Source: a bacterium | GTDB taxonomy: Bacteria; Patescibacteriota; Minisyncoccia; Minisyncoccales; JANBVM01 | Direction of reading: 5' to 3' | DNA: 16,434 nt | Assembly: GCA_030591065.1 (NCBI GenBank) | Contig: JAUVBU010000010.1 | Coordinates: 1 to 16,434 of the forward strand | Part shown: positions 1 through 7,459 of the stretch, in pieces | How the letters are laid out: each line of letters opens with the position of its first letter | Numbering within the stretch: the first letter of the stretch is position 1 | Notes under the pieces: generated by a model | Databases searched by the model: none | What the model was told of the DNA's origin: nothing | The model's input: only the letters and a program-made list of their open reading frames with translations | Made by a program: the position numbers and the translations under genes

Positions 1-1412
1 CCGGAACTCTTAACGCTTTTTATTACCAAATTAGAAACATCGGATCTTCAGGTTTAAATATCTCGGGAACTTCAACTGTAACCTCCTTAGATTACGGAGA
101 CTTTGAGTTGAGTGTGGAGGGGGGAACAATGATGACCGTGGTTTCTACTGTTTTAGACCAGAACCCAGCTAAAACAATTACGGGATGTATTTTCTCAACT
201 TCTTCTGGAATTACCTCCGGATACAATGTTACCGAGACCGGAACCCCTGCTAGTTACTGGAGATTTACGGGTCACTCGGGAAACTACGACGGAGAAGCTT
301 ATGATTCAGACCCTGGAGATGCTTCTCCTGGATATATAAAATGGGATGACAGTCTTTATTACACGCCTAAATCTCAAAACTGGAGATGGTATCATAATCA
401 AACAGCTGAAACTCCCCCTGTTTCTTCTGCGGCAGCGGCAGAAAATATATCTCCTAACGAAATTACAGCTGGTAGTGTTTTAAAACTAAGGATGACCATT
501 AAAGAGACGGTTGATGATGCGGGATATGATATTAAAATGCGGATTCAGTATTCTACTTCATCTGATTTCTCTTGGGCTAACTTTTTAGCTGAAAAAGGAA
601 ATTGTAGCTCTTCTATTTGGTGTTATGGAGAAGGGGGGGATGATGACAATGATTTAATTTCTACAACAACGTTAAGTGATGCTACTTCTACAGCTACACA
701 TAACGAATCAGGAATTTCTACGACTACATATGACCATTTAGAAAACGCTTCTAGTGAATGGGAATTTACTATTTTAAATAATGGAGCTCCAACTTCTACG
801 ACGTATTATTTTAGAGCTTATGACAATACAGGGTCGGAAGCTGTTGTTAAAAATGATGGAGAAAGTTATCCCAGCTTAGTTACAGCTGCGGGAAGTTTAA
901 TTTTTACTGTTTCGGGAATATCTTCTTCAACTGTTACTGAGGGAATTACAACTGATTTTGAAACTTTTTCTACATCGATTCCTTTTGGAAACTTAAATTT
1001 TGATCAAGAGATTGAAGGAGCTCAGCGTTTAACTGTTACTACTAACGCTGATAGCGGATATCAAATATTGGTTTATGAGAGACAGACTTTATTAGCTGGT
1101 GGAGGAGAAGCTATTGACCCAATTATTGGAACCAATGAAGACCCAGCTGAATGGCCAGCCAGTTTTTCTCCAGGAGGATATGGTTATCATTCTGGAGATG
1201 ACATATTGTCAGATATTGGAATGGGAGCAGCTCGATTTTCTTCTGACGACACTTATGCTAAATTTGAAAATTCTATGAAAGAAATAGCTTATAGTTCAAT
1301 ACCGGTAAGTAACGATTCTAATGATTTAGTTTTTAAAATACAAGTTAATAGTGAACAAGAAGCTGGTGAATATCAAAGCGAAATTGTCTATATTTGTGTC
1401 CCGACATTTTGA
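1..1412 (+). CDS. Secreted surface protein with C-terminal WxL-like domain (5' end outside window)
   Basis: The reading frame is open from the first complete codon at position 3, so the gene begins upstream; a TTG at 108 is internal, not a start. About 469 residues are visible. The protein is rich in Ser, Thr, Gly and Asp and has almost no charged-Lys segments, typical of an extracellular beta-sandwich protein. An early module contains NWRWYHNQTAETPP followed by a beta-rich stretch with YSTSSDF. The last ~150 residues form a domain that includes LTVTTNADSGYQILVY and ends AGEYQSEIVYICVPTF. The same domain ends the protein at 1575-2636. The AGxYxxxxxY-x-x ending resembles the C-terminal end of the WxL cell-wall-binding domain of Firmicutes, but with YIC where WxL proteins have W-x-L. 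The gene stops with TGA. No terminator is evident before the promoter of the next gene. The surface location is confident; the WxL relationship is inference. Confidence 0.75.
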   Translation, partial: GTLNAFYYQIRNIGSSGLNISGTSTVTSLDYGDFELSVEGGTMMTVVSTVLDQNPAKTITGCIFSTSSGITSGYNVTETGTPASYWRFTGHSGNYDGEAYDSDPGDASPGYIKWDDSLYYTPKSQNWRWYHNQTAETPPVSSAAAAENISPNEITAGSVLKLRMTIKETVDDAGYDIKMRIQYSTSSDFSWANFLAEKGNCSSSIWCYGEGGDDDNDLISTTTLSDATSTATHNESGISTTTYDHLENASSEWEFTILNNGAPTSTTYYFRAYDNTGSEAVVKNDGESYPSLVTAAGSLIFTVSGISSSTVTEGITTDFETFSTSIPFGNLNFDQEIEGAQRLTVTTNADSGYQILVYERQTLLAGGGEAIDPIIGTNEDPAEWPASFSPGGYGYHSGDDILSDIGMGAARFSSDDTYAKFENSMKEIAYSSIPVSNDSNDLVFKIQVNSEQEAGEYQSEIVYICVPTF

Positions 1413-1439
1413 TTCTTTTTTCGGTATGTTTTCCACAGT

Positions 1440-1465
1440 TTGACTTTCTAGGGATGTGTTATAAT
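1440..1465 (+). promoter_or_regulatory. Extended -10 promoter for the 1575 gene
   Basis: A consensus -10 TATAAT lies at 1460-1465 and is preceded by TG one base upstream (TGTTATAAT), an extended -10. A -35-like TTGACT lies at 1440-1445. The spacer is only 14 bp, so the extended -10 may carry most of the strength. The predicted transcription start near 1472 falls just before a strong hairpin. Confidence 0.5.
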
Positions 1466-1475
1466 TAAATCGGAA

Positions 1476-1530
1476 GGTAGGATCTCTTCTCTTGAATATT
1501 AAAATAGAGAAGAAAGGTCGAAATCTTACC
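1476..1530 (+). promoter_or_regulatory. Structured 5' leader hairpin upstream of the 1575 gene
   Basis: Bases 1481-1492 pair with 1506-1519 (GATCT plus CTTCTCT against AGAGAAG plus AGGTC). This gives 12 pairs including one G-T wobble, with a two-base bulge at 1513-1514 and a 13-nt loop. The stem is closed further out by GGTAG (1476-1480) pairing with TTACC (1526-1530), again with one wobble. No T-run follows, so it is not a terminator. It would sit at the very 5' end of the mRNA, where it could protect the transcript or act as a cis-regulatory element. The function is inferred. Confidence 0.5.
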
Positions 1531-1536
1531 CTAAAA

Positions 1537-1550
1537 CATAAGCGCTTATG
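1537..1550. promoter_or_regulatory. 14-bp perfect palindrome in the leader
   Basis: CATAAGCGCTTATG is a perfect 14-bp palindrome about 24 bp upstream of the ATG at 1575 and downstream of the predicted promoter. It could be a dimeric regulator's operator or a small RNA hairpin near the ribosome entry site. I recognise no specific regulator for it. Confidence 0.4.
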
Positions 1551-1574
1551 CTTTAATTCCTAAACTAAAATACT

Positions 1575-2636
1575 ATGACAAAAAATCGAGAGACAAGAAG
1601 TAAGAGAGTAATAGCAAGTATTACCATTCTAACTTTATTAATGTTAATGTCTCCAATGCCAAAACTTCAAGCTGCTAGTCAGCTAACGAGTGTCAGTGAT
1701 ACTATAGAGGATTCAGACGTATCTGAACCTACTATCTTACACACTTTTGGCTTTACCACTATAACAGCGATTCCTCAGGATGGTTATTTCACAGTAGAAT
1801 TTGCTGCTGGATTTGATTTAACGGGAGTAACAACATCTTCTGATGTTACTTGTCCGAACGCTGGAGTAGCTTCAATATCTTCCCAGGTATTGACTTGTAC
1901 TTATGGTGGTGGCTCAATGGGGGCTGGAGCAAAAACTTTAACAGTTGATAATGTTGACAATCCTGGGTCCGCAGCTTCCTATGTAATGCTTCTTAATACT
2001 TATAGCGATTTAGCTGTACTGTTAGACACTGGAGAGTGTCGAGTAGCTATTATTGAAGACGTGACGGTTACTGCTCATGTTGGGGCTACCTTAACCTTTA
2101 CCATTGTTGGTGTAGATGAGGGAACACTAGTAGAGTCTGCTACGACAAATGCTACTAGTACAGCCACAACTGTTGAATTTGGAACAATCGATCCTAATAC
2201 GCAATATATAGTAGCTCAAAAATTGGAGGTAAGTACTAACGCTGATGCAGGATTTTCCGTAAAGGTATGGCAGGACAATAATCTTCAAAATGCAATGTCT
2301 AACGATATTGATAAATTTGCAGATGGTTCTACTTCCACTCCAGCTCATTGGGCCGCTCCTACCGAAACTGTTGATGCAGAAGAGACCTATGGTCATTTTG
2401 GTATAAGGTCTGATGATGATGACGTAGCTCTAGCTTTTTCGACTAGTTCTTGGGTGGGTTTTTACGGAGATGGCACAGGGTTTCAACACGAAGTGTTCAC
2501 TCATGATGGTCCATCCAAAGCAGAAACTGAGAATAAAGGTTGGGCTTACGTTCAATACTCTATTGAAGTTTCCAACTTGCAAGAAGCAGGAGATTACACA
2601 AACACTCTTACATATATTTGCACTCCAACTTACTAG
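1575..2636 (+). CDS. Secreted two-domain surface protein with WxL-like C-terminal domain
   Basis: A 353-residue secreted protein. Residues 1-33 form a signal peptide: basic N-terminus, hydrophobic core ITILTLLMLMSPM, likely cleavage after KLQA. Residues ~34-170 form a beta-rich domain beginning ASQLTSVSDTIEDSD and including TTITAIPQDGYFTVEF. The same domain type opens the dockerin protein at 8270 (VSDVISTSKPD, VTTAIPASGKIVI). Residues ~195-353 form a second domain with LEVSTNADAGFSVKV, ending AGDYTNTLTYICTPTY, homologous to the end of the protein at 1-1412. There is no transmembrane anchor or sortase motif, so retention at the surface would have to go through a partner, plausibly the DUF916-like membrane proteins just downstream. 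The ATG lacks a Shine-Dalgarno sequence. The gene has its own promoter, structured leader and terminator and is probably monocistronic. The WxL-like assignment comes from motif reading only. Confidence 0.8.
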   Translation: MTKNRETRSKRVIASITILTLLMLMSPMPKLQAASQLTSVSDTIEDSDVSEPTILHTFGFTTITAIPQDGYFTVEFAAGFDLTGVTTSSDVTCPNAGVASISSQVLTCTYGGGSMGAGAKTLTVDNVDNPGSAASYVMLLNTYSDLAVLLDTGECRVAIIEDVTVTAHVGATLTFTIVGVDEGTLVESATTNATSTATTVEFGTIDPNTQYIVAQKLEVSTNADAGFSVKVWQDNNLQNAMSNDIDKFADGSTSTPAHWAAPTETVDAEETYGHFGIRSDDDDVALAFSTSSWVGFYGDGTGFQHEVFTHDGPSKAETENKGWAYVQYSIEVSNLQEAGDYTNTLTYICTPTY

Positions 2637-2658
2637 TTTTTCTCTTCCTTGTGAGAAT

Positions 2659-2700
2659 GAAGGCTTCCATACCGACTTTGGTAATGGAAGTCTTTCTTTT
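2659..2700 (+). terminator. Rho-independent terminator after the 1575 gene
   Basis: A long stem is formed by GAAGGCTTCCATACC (2659-2673) and GGT-a-ATGGAAGTCTTT (2680-2695), with one bulged A at 2683, two G-T wobbles and a six-base loop. It is followed by CTTTTC. It lies just downstream of the stop at 2636 and separates this unit from the next cluster. Confidence 0.7.
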
Positions 2701-2757
2701 CGGAACGAAAATTAAGTACAAGGTTATTAGTATTAATTAAAAAAAATATATAAAAAA

Positions 2758-3870
2758 ATGAAAAAAAATTCTGCTCTAACTTTTTCTTTATTAGCTTTAA
2801 GCTTTTTAACTTTACCAGTTCTTTCTGTTTTAGCTCAAAGTTCGGGTATTAAGATTAGCCCGACAAGAGTTGATAAAATGGTAGATCCCGGAGATGCTTT
2901 CGGAGAAACTATTACAGTTACAAATCTATCAGACGTTGATAAAACTTTCTATTTTTATATCAACGACTTTCAAGCTGGTTCAGGGGAATCTGGAGCAGCT
3001 GAAATAGTTGCGCCCGGATCTACCGACGAATACACCTTAGCTTCCTGGGTTAAAATAACAGGAGAAGGTATAGACTTGGGTCCAGGAGAAAAAAGAGAAG
3101 TTTCTTATACTATTGAAGTTCCAGATTCAGCTAGTCCAGGAGGACACTATGGAGCCATAGTAGTGGCAGCTCAATCTCCAGACGTTAGACAATCAGCAGA
3201 GGGAAGAGGAGCAGCTATTTCTATTTCTCAGCAAACTGGATGCTTGGTTCTTTTAAAGGTATCTGGAGAAACAATTGAAAAAGCTATGATTCGAGATTTT
3301 AGTGTAGAGGGAGATATCAACAAAAGTCCGATTAGTGCTAACTTTATTGCTAGGGTGGAAAATATGGGAAACGTGCACTTAAAACCACACGGAACAATTG
3401 ATATAAAAAACATGTTTGGTAAAAAAGTAGCAACCCTAAGGGTTAACGACGAAGGGTCCAACGTCTTACCCGGTAGTATCAGGCGCTTTGAAACCATTTG
3501 GGAGGAGAATTTTGGCTTTGGTAGATACACCGCTTCTTTAGCTTTAAGTTTTGGCACTTTTGCTTCAGAGGGCGGTCAGGGGCGACAAACTATTTATTCT
3601 GATATTAGTTTTTGGATTTTACCTTGGAATATTATTATCCCAGTTGCTCTAGGAATTATATTTTTTGCAACTCTTTTTGTTCTTTTCTTAAAGCTTTATA
3701 AAAACAAAGCAGTAGAAAAGGCTTTAAAGAAAGCTGGTTTGGCCGAAGTGAAATATGTTAAAAAATATGAAGGAATTTCTCCTGCACTATACTTAGGATT
3801 AACAATTACATTAATTCTTAGTTTTATTCTTTTACTAGGAGCTATAATTTTCTTTTTATTCCTTGCTTAA
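2758..3870 (+). CDS. Membrane-anchored DUF916/WxLIP-like surface protein, paralog 1
   Basis: A 370-residue protein. A signal peptide spans residues 1-26 with likely cleavage after VLA. The first Ig-like domain (~30-160) opens GIKISPTRVDKMVDPGD and contains a SASPGGHYGAIVV strand-turn characteristic of DUF916-type domains. The second beta domain (~170-275) contains VENMGNVHLKPHG and is in the position of DUF3324. The motif FWILPW begins the first transmembrane helix (~286-312). A short basic cytoplasmic stretch follows, then a second transmembrane helix (~343-370) at the very C-terminus. In Firmicutes, DUF916-DUF3324 proteins are membrane-anchored partners of WxL proteins, which fits the WxL-like proteins immediately upstream. 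It is the first gene of a tight run of three paralogs (gaps of 26 and 18 bp). The ATG at 2758 follows an A/T-only tract with no Shine-Dalgarno sequence. Family assignment is moderately confident; the binding partner is inference. Confidence 0.75.
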   Translation: MKKNSALTFSLLALSFLTLPVLSVLAQSSGIKISPTRVDKMVDPGDAFGETITVTNLSDVDKTFYFYINDFQAGSGESGAAEIVAPGSTDEYTLASWVKITGEGIDLGPGEKREVSYTIEVPDSASPGGHYGAIVVAAQSPDVRQSAEGRGAAISISQQTGCLVLLKVSGETIEKAMIRDFSVEGDINKSPISANFIARVENMGNVHLKPHGTIDIKNMFGKKVATLRVNDEGSNVLPGSIRRFETIWEENFGFGRYTASLALSFGTFASEGGQGRQTIYSDISFWILPWNIIIPVALGIIFFATLFVLFLKLYKNKAVEKALKKAGLAEVKYVKKYEGISPALYLGLTITLILSFILLLGAIIFFLFLA

Positions 3871-3896
3871 AGGTTATTAAATCCTTTTACTTTAAA

Positions 3897-4880
3897 ATGA
3901 AAAAAGTTTTAGTCTTTTATTCTTCCTCTTTAATTATCTGTAGTTTGTTTTTTGTTTTTAGTTTTTGTTCGGCTAAAAACAATATTGTCATTACTCCTAC
4001 TATTTTCGATAGAAAGGCAGAAGTTAGAGATCTCTTAGAATTTTCAGTTAAGCTTGAAAATAAGGGAAGCTCAAAAGTGAGTCTTTATCCTTTGGTTAAT
4101 GATGTTTTTATAGAGGAAGGTAAGCAGGAAAACTTTGATCCTTATACAGCAGACAAACAAACCTCTTTAGCTAAATGGACTGGTATTTCCAGGGGAAGAA
4201 TAGAATTGTTTCCTGGTGAAGAGATTGAAATTCCTTTTACTGTTCAGGTCTACTCGGAAGCTTTACCTGGTAAATATCACGCCACAATTACTTTTTCTCC
4301 AGGGTCAAGTGGAGTAGATGCTCAAGAAAATGCTTTAAAATTCAACCAACCTCAAATAATGTTAAATATTGAGGTGATAGAACATATTATAGAAAAAGCT
4401 CAGATTAAAAAATTTAAGGCAGATAAAAGTTTCTTTTTAAGTTTTCCAATTAGCTTCTCTCTAGAAGTTGAAAATATTGGGAATAGAGAAATAAAGCCGG
4501 AGGGTTTTGTATACATATATAATAGAAACGGTGAAGAGGTTGGCTTTACTCCAATCAACCAAGCTTCAGCATCTGTGGCTTCAGGACAAAGCGGTCTTTT
4601 TAATATTGATTGGTTGGCTGAAAAAGGGCTTGGTCAATATAAAGCCATGATTACGGTAGAGTATGGAGATCAAACCAGAAAAGATTTCCAAGACACAGTA
4701 TATTTTTGGATTTTACCTTGGAAATTTTTAACAATTTTATTTGGTGGTTTAGGTCTTATTTTTTTCGCAGGAGCGACTTTGTTAAAAACAAAAAAAACTT
4801 TACCAGTACCAGTAGCTTCTCGTCCTATTAAAAAAAGAAAGATTAACAATACTATAGATTTAAAGTCTCTTAGAAAATAG
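3897..4880 (+). CDS. Membrane-anchored DUF916/WxLIP-like surface protein, paralog 2
   Basis: A 327-residue paralog of its neighbours. A signal peptide spans about residues 1-26 (hydrophobic core SLIICSLFFVFSF, likely cleavage near CSA). Its cysteine is not in a lipobox context. The DUF916-like domain opens NIVITPTIFDRKAE and has SEALPGKYHATITF at the position of the paralogs' SASPGGHY turn. A second beta domain contains LEVENIGNREIKPEG. FWILPW leads into a single transmembrane helix (~275-297). A basic cytoplasmic tail of about 30 residues follows, containing RPIKKRKINNTIDLKSLRK. It differs from paralog 1 in having one helix rather than two, so the C-terminus is cytoplasmic. It is likely co-transcribed with 2758-3870. 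The function is inferred to be anchoring or scaffolding of secreted surface proteins. Confidence 0.72.
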   Translation: MKKVLVFYSSSLIICSLFFVFSFCSAKNNIVITPTIFDRKAEVRDLLEFSVKLENKGSSKVSLYPLVNDVFIEEGKQENFDPYTADKQTSLAKWTGISRGRIELFPGEEIEIPFTVQVYSEALPGKYHATITFSPGSSGVDAQENALKFNQPQIMLNIEVIEHIIEKAQIKKFKADKSFFLSFPISFSLEVENIGNREIKPEGFVYIYNRNGEEVGFTPINQASASVASGQSGLFNIDWLAEKGLGQYKAMITVEYGDQTRKDFQDTVYFWILPWKFLTILFGGLGLIFFAGATLLKTKKTLPVPVASRPIKKRKINNTIDLKSLRK

Positions 4881-4898
4881 GTTTACTATTTTTATATT

Positions 4899-6533
4899 AT
4901 GAAAAAAAGAATTATTTTTTTATCTATTCTTGTCGGAGTTTTTTGCTTTAGTTCTTTAGTTGGAGCAGAGCAAACAACTTTAACGATTGTACCACCACTC
5001 ATTAAAATTAATATGAGTCCCGGAGAAAGCTGGTCGAGCTCAGTAAAGATGGTAAATAATAATTCTAGAGAATTAATCCTTTTTGCTCAGACGGTAGATT
5101 TTAGAAGTGGAGAAAGCGGAGGAGTGTAATTTATTTTTCCTCAAAAAACAGAAGGAGAAGATAAAATATTTTTAAGTGAATGGATAGAGATAGATTCAGG
5201 GGCACAAATTTTACCTGCGTTTGAAAGTAAAGAAATTCCTTTTACTATAAATTTACCAGAATCAGCTAGTCCAGGGGGGCATTATGCTGCTATTTTAGTT
5301 GGAACTAAGCCTTTAGATGAAGAAGGGGGAGGAGGAACATCAATTAAAATTTCTTCTAATGTTAGCTCTTTAATTTTATTAAATATTCAAGGGGAAATAG
5401 ATGAATCTGGTTGGATTAGAGAATTCTCTACTGAAAAAGATTTTTATCAGAAACCAGAAATAGATATTAAGGTAGCTTTTGAAAACACTGGAAATGTTCA
5501 TTTACAACCAGTAGGAGATATTAAAATATATAATATGTGGGATAAGGAACGAGGAACTATCCCTATTAATCAAAAGTCTCATTTTGGCAATGTTTTAGCT
5601 CACAGTAAAAGAGTTTGGGATTTTACTTGGAAAGGAGAAGAAAGTGCTTTTGAAGTTGGTAGATATAGGGCCGAAATCACTTTGGGTTTTGGGGAAGAAG
5701 CTCATCAAACCGTTTCTAGTACGCTTTATTTTTGGGTTATACCCTTAGTTCCTATATTGGGAATATTAGGAGGAATTATTTTATTTTTCCTTGCCATTGC
5801 CTTAGGAATTAAAGCTTATATTAAAAGAGCAGTTATATTAGCTCAAAGAGAGGCTGGTATTGTTCCTGGTCAAACCCAAGAAGATTTAGATTTAGAAGAC
5901 GTAGAGCTGACCGCCGAGATATTAAGGGGTCCAATTGACGAAGCTATAGTAGATTTAAGGGGAGGACGTTATTCTGGCGAAGAGGGAGAAAAATCTGTCG
6001 GAAGCTTTAATTTTTTACTTAAAAAATATTATAAAGCCATTTTCTTTTTCTCGATTATTTTGTTTTGGATAATAGGACTCTCTCTTTATTTACAAGATAC
6101 TCAAAAAGCTGAAAAAAGTTTTGAAGTTATTCAAAAGATAGAGGGGGGAGAGAGGGTTATTTCTTCCGAGGAAATTTTTAAGGAAGAGATTCTTCAAGAC
6201 GAAAGAATAGAGAACGAAATAGAAGACACTATTTTAGAAGGAGAAACCCCTGTTTTGTCCGTTAAAATTCTTAATGGTTCGGGGGTTCCCAGAATCGTAG
6301 CTAAAACAGCTATTTTATTAGAAAGTGGCGGGATGAAAATAGAAAAAATAGGAAACGCTGATAATTTTGATTATAAAAAGACTGTTATAAAATATAAGAA
6401 AGGGTTAGCCGAGACAGCGGAGTTTTTAAAACAACTTTTACATGGAAAGGGGGAGTTGGAGGAAGTAGATGACCAGGTTGAAGATATTGTAGTTATTCTT
6501 GGTTTTGACTACGCTACGATAATCTCAGAATAA
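4899..6533 (+). pseudogene. DUF916-like protein fused to a LytR_C domain, interrupted by one in-frame TAA
   Basis: One frame runs from the ATG at 4899 to the stop at 6533 (544 codons before the terminal stop) and is broken only by TAA at 5127-5129 (codon 77). Before the break are a signal peptide (cleavage near VGA) and the start of a DUF916-like domain. Beyond it, the paralog fold continues without a gap: LPESASPGGHYAAILV, then FENTGNVHLQPVG, then FWVIP opening a transmembrane helix (~residues 285-310). A second transmembrane helix follows (IFFFSIILFWIIGLSLYL). Residues ~450-540 resemble the LytR/CpsA/Psr C-terminal domain (VKILNGSGVP, GNADNFDYKKT, DIVVILGFDY). The broken codon aligns with a Glu (GAA) in paralog 1, so one G-to-T change explains it. 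It could be a true pseudogene, a strain variant or a sequencing error. The first ATG after the break is 5535, too late for export. Without the stop it would be a full-length anchored protein. Confidence 0.75.
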
Positions 6534-6555
6534 GGTAAAAAAGAATAAAATAGGG

Positions 6556-6561
6556 TATAAT
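6556..6561 (+). promoter_or_regulatory. Possible -10 element before the SUMF1-like gene
   Basis: TATAAT occurs 30 bp before the ATG at 6591 in the 57-bp gap after the interrupted gene. No -35 match is visible at 16-18 bp spacing, so it is only a weak candidate for an internal promoter. Confidence 0.3.
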
Positions 6562-6590
6562 AATAAAATAAGTGTTTGTTGGCTTGTAAA

Positions 6591-7445
6591 ATGACTGATT
6601 CAACCTTAAATTTAAAAAAGGAGAACTCTTGGTTTAAAAAGAGGTCTTTGATGGTTATGATAGTAGCTACAGTTTTAGCCACGCTAGGAATTAGAGCCAG
6701 CGACCGTTTTTTTACCGCATCGGTAAAAGATGCTGTAGAGTTTGGACAATGTCCATCAGAAATGGTTTTTGTTTCCTCAGAAGATGGAGGGTTTTGTATT
6801 GATAAATATGAAAATTCTGCTGGGTCTGATTGTTTAAACTTAAACCCTAAGAATCAAACAGAGACAAGGGTTAATTTAAATAAACTTAACTGTCAACCCG
6901 AGTCGGTTGCCTCCGCTCTTCCCTGGACGAACATTTCTCAAAACCAAGCAGCTTTAGCCTGTGCTAAGCTTGGAAAAAGATTACCTACCAACAAAGAATG
7001 GTACCAGGCAGCTTTGGGAACTATTGATATTAATTCTGAATGGGAAGAGAATGATTGTCATGTTGACGGTAATTGGGATAATCAACCTGGAGAAACTGGA
7101 TCAGCTTTAAATTGTGTTTCTCCAATTGGAATTTTCGATATGGTTGGTAATGTTTGGGAGTGGACTAGTGAAACAATTGTCGACGGAGAATATGACGGCC
7201 GTAAACTCCCCAAACAAGGGTTTGTTTATGGAGTAGATGAGAATGGGCTTCCTTCTCAAACCGATTTAGATAATCCAAGCTTAGATTATAATAACGATTA
7301 TTTTTGGATTCAACATCAAGGAGTTAGAGTTATTGCCAGGGGTGGCTCTTGGAATAGCAAAGCTGATGGAGGAGTTTATTCTTCCTATCTAGCAGCTCTT
7401 CCTTCTAATGGAGCTCCTGGAACTGGATTTAGATGTGTTAGATAA
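6591..7445 (+). CDS. Membrane-anchored SUMF1/FGE-fold protein without catalytic cysteines
   Basis: A 284-residue protein from ATG 6591; an in-frame TTG at 6576 is less likely. An N-terminal anchor (~residues 18-36, SLMVMIVATVLATLG) places the rest outside the membrane. The remainder is a formylglycine-generating-enzyme/sulfatase-modifying-factor fold: FCIDKYENS, GKRLPTNKEWYQAAL, GIFDMVGNVWEWTSE, then ARGGSW and a terminal GTGFRCVR. In true FGEs two cysteines needed for catalysis lie shortly after the RGGS(W/Y) motif. Here that stretch (RGGSWNSKADGGVYSSYLAA) has none, so oxidase activity is not expected. A structural or ligand-binding role, as in other C-type-lectin-like SUMF1 relatives, is more plausible. 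Eight other cysteines could form disulfides. It sits between the DUF916-like trio and the dockerin gene, suggesting it belongs to the same surface assembly. Confidence 0.85.
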   Translation: MTDSTLNLKKENSWFKKRSLMVMIVATVLATLGIRASDRFFTASVKDAVEFGQCPSEMVFVSSEDGGFCIDKYENSAGSDCLNLNPKNQTETRVNLNKLNCQPESVASALPWTNISQNQAALACAKLGKRLPTNKEWYQAALGTIDINSEWEENDCHVDGNWDNQPGETGSALNCVSPIGIFDMVGNVWEWTSETIVDGEYDGRKLPKQGFVYGVDENGLPSQTDLDNPSLDYNNDYFWIQHQGVRVIARGGSWNSKADGGVYSSYLAALPSNGAPGTGFRCVR

Positions 7446-7459
7446 AAATATATAAAATT

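Noticed and set aside
108..110. TTG as the start of the first gene
   Set aside because: The same frame is open back to the window edge with a continuing beta-rich composition and no signal peptide after the TTG, so the gene starts upstream.
1537..1550. The palindrome as a CRISPR repeat or mobile-element end
   Set aside because: It occurs once, with no regularly spaced copies, no transposase and no target-site duplication in the window. I saw no CRISPR array, tRNA or rRNA gene anywhere in it.
2127..2396. Minus-strand frames (here, and near 3228-3557, 9283-9531, 10806-11102, 12355-12555, 13280-13468)
   Set aside because: Each lies opposite a strong + strand gene with recognisable domains. None shows signal peptides, motifs or independent start signals.
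2470..2715. An 81-codon + strand frame overlapping the end of the 1575 gene and the gap after it
   Set aside because: It is out of frame with a well-supported secreted protein and runs through the terminator hairpin. Its translation shows no signal, domain or reasonable composition.
5127..5129. Stop-codon recoding (TAA read as an amino acid) or programmed frameshift
   Set aside because: TAA ends most genes in the window. The frame does not change across the site and no slippery sequence is present. A single GAA-to-TAA change is simpler.
6576..6578. TTG start for the SUMF1-like gene, and similarly TTG 13940 for the protease
   Set aside because: ATG codons at 6591 and 13958 lie a few codons downstream, just before the basic residues and membrane anchor, and fit the start context of neighbouring genes better.
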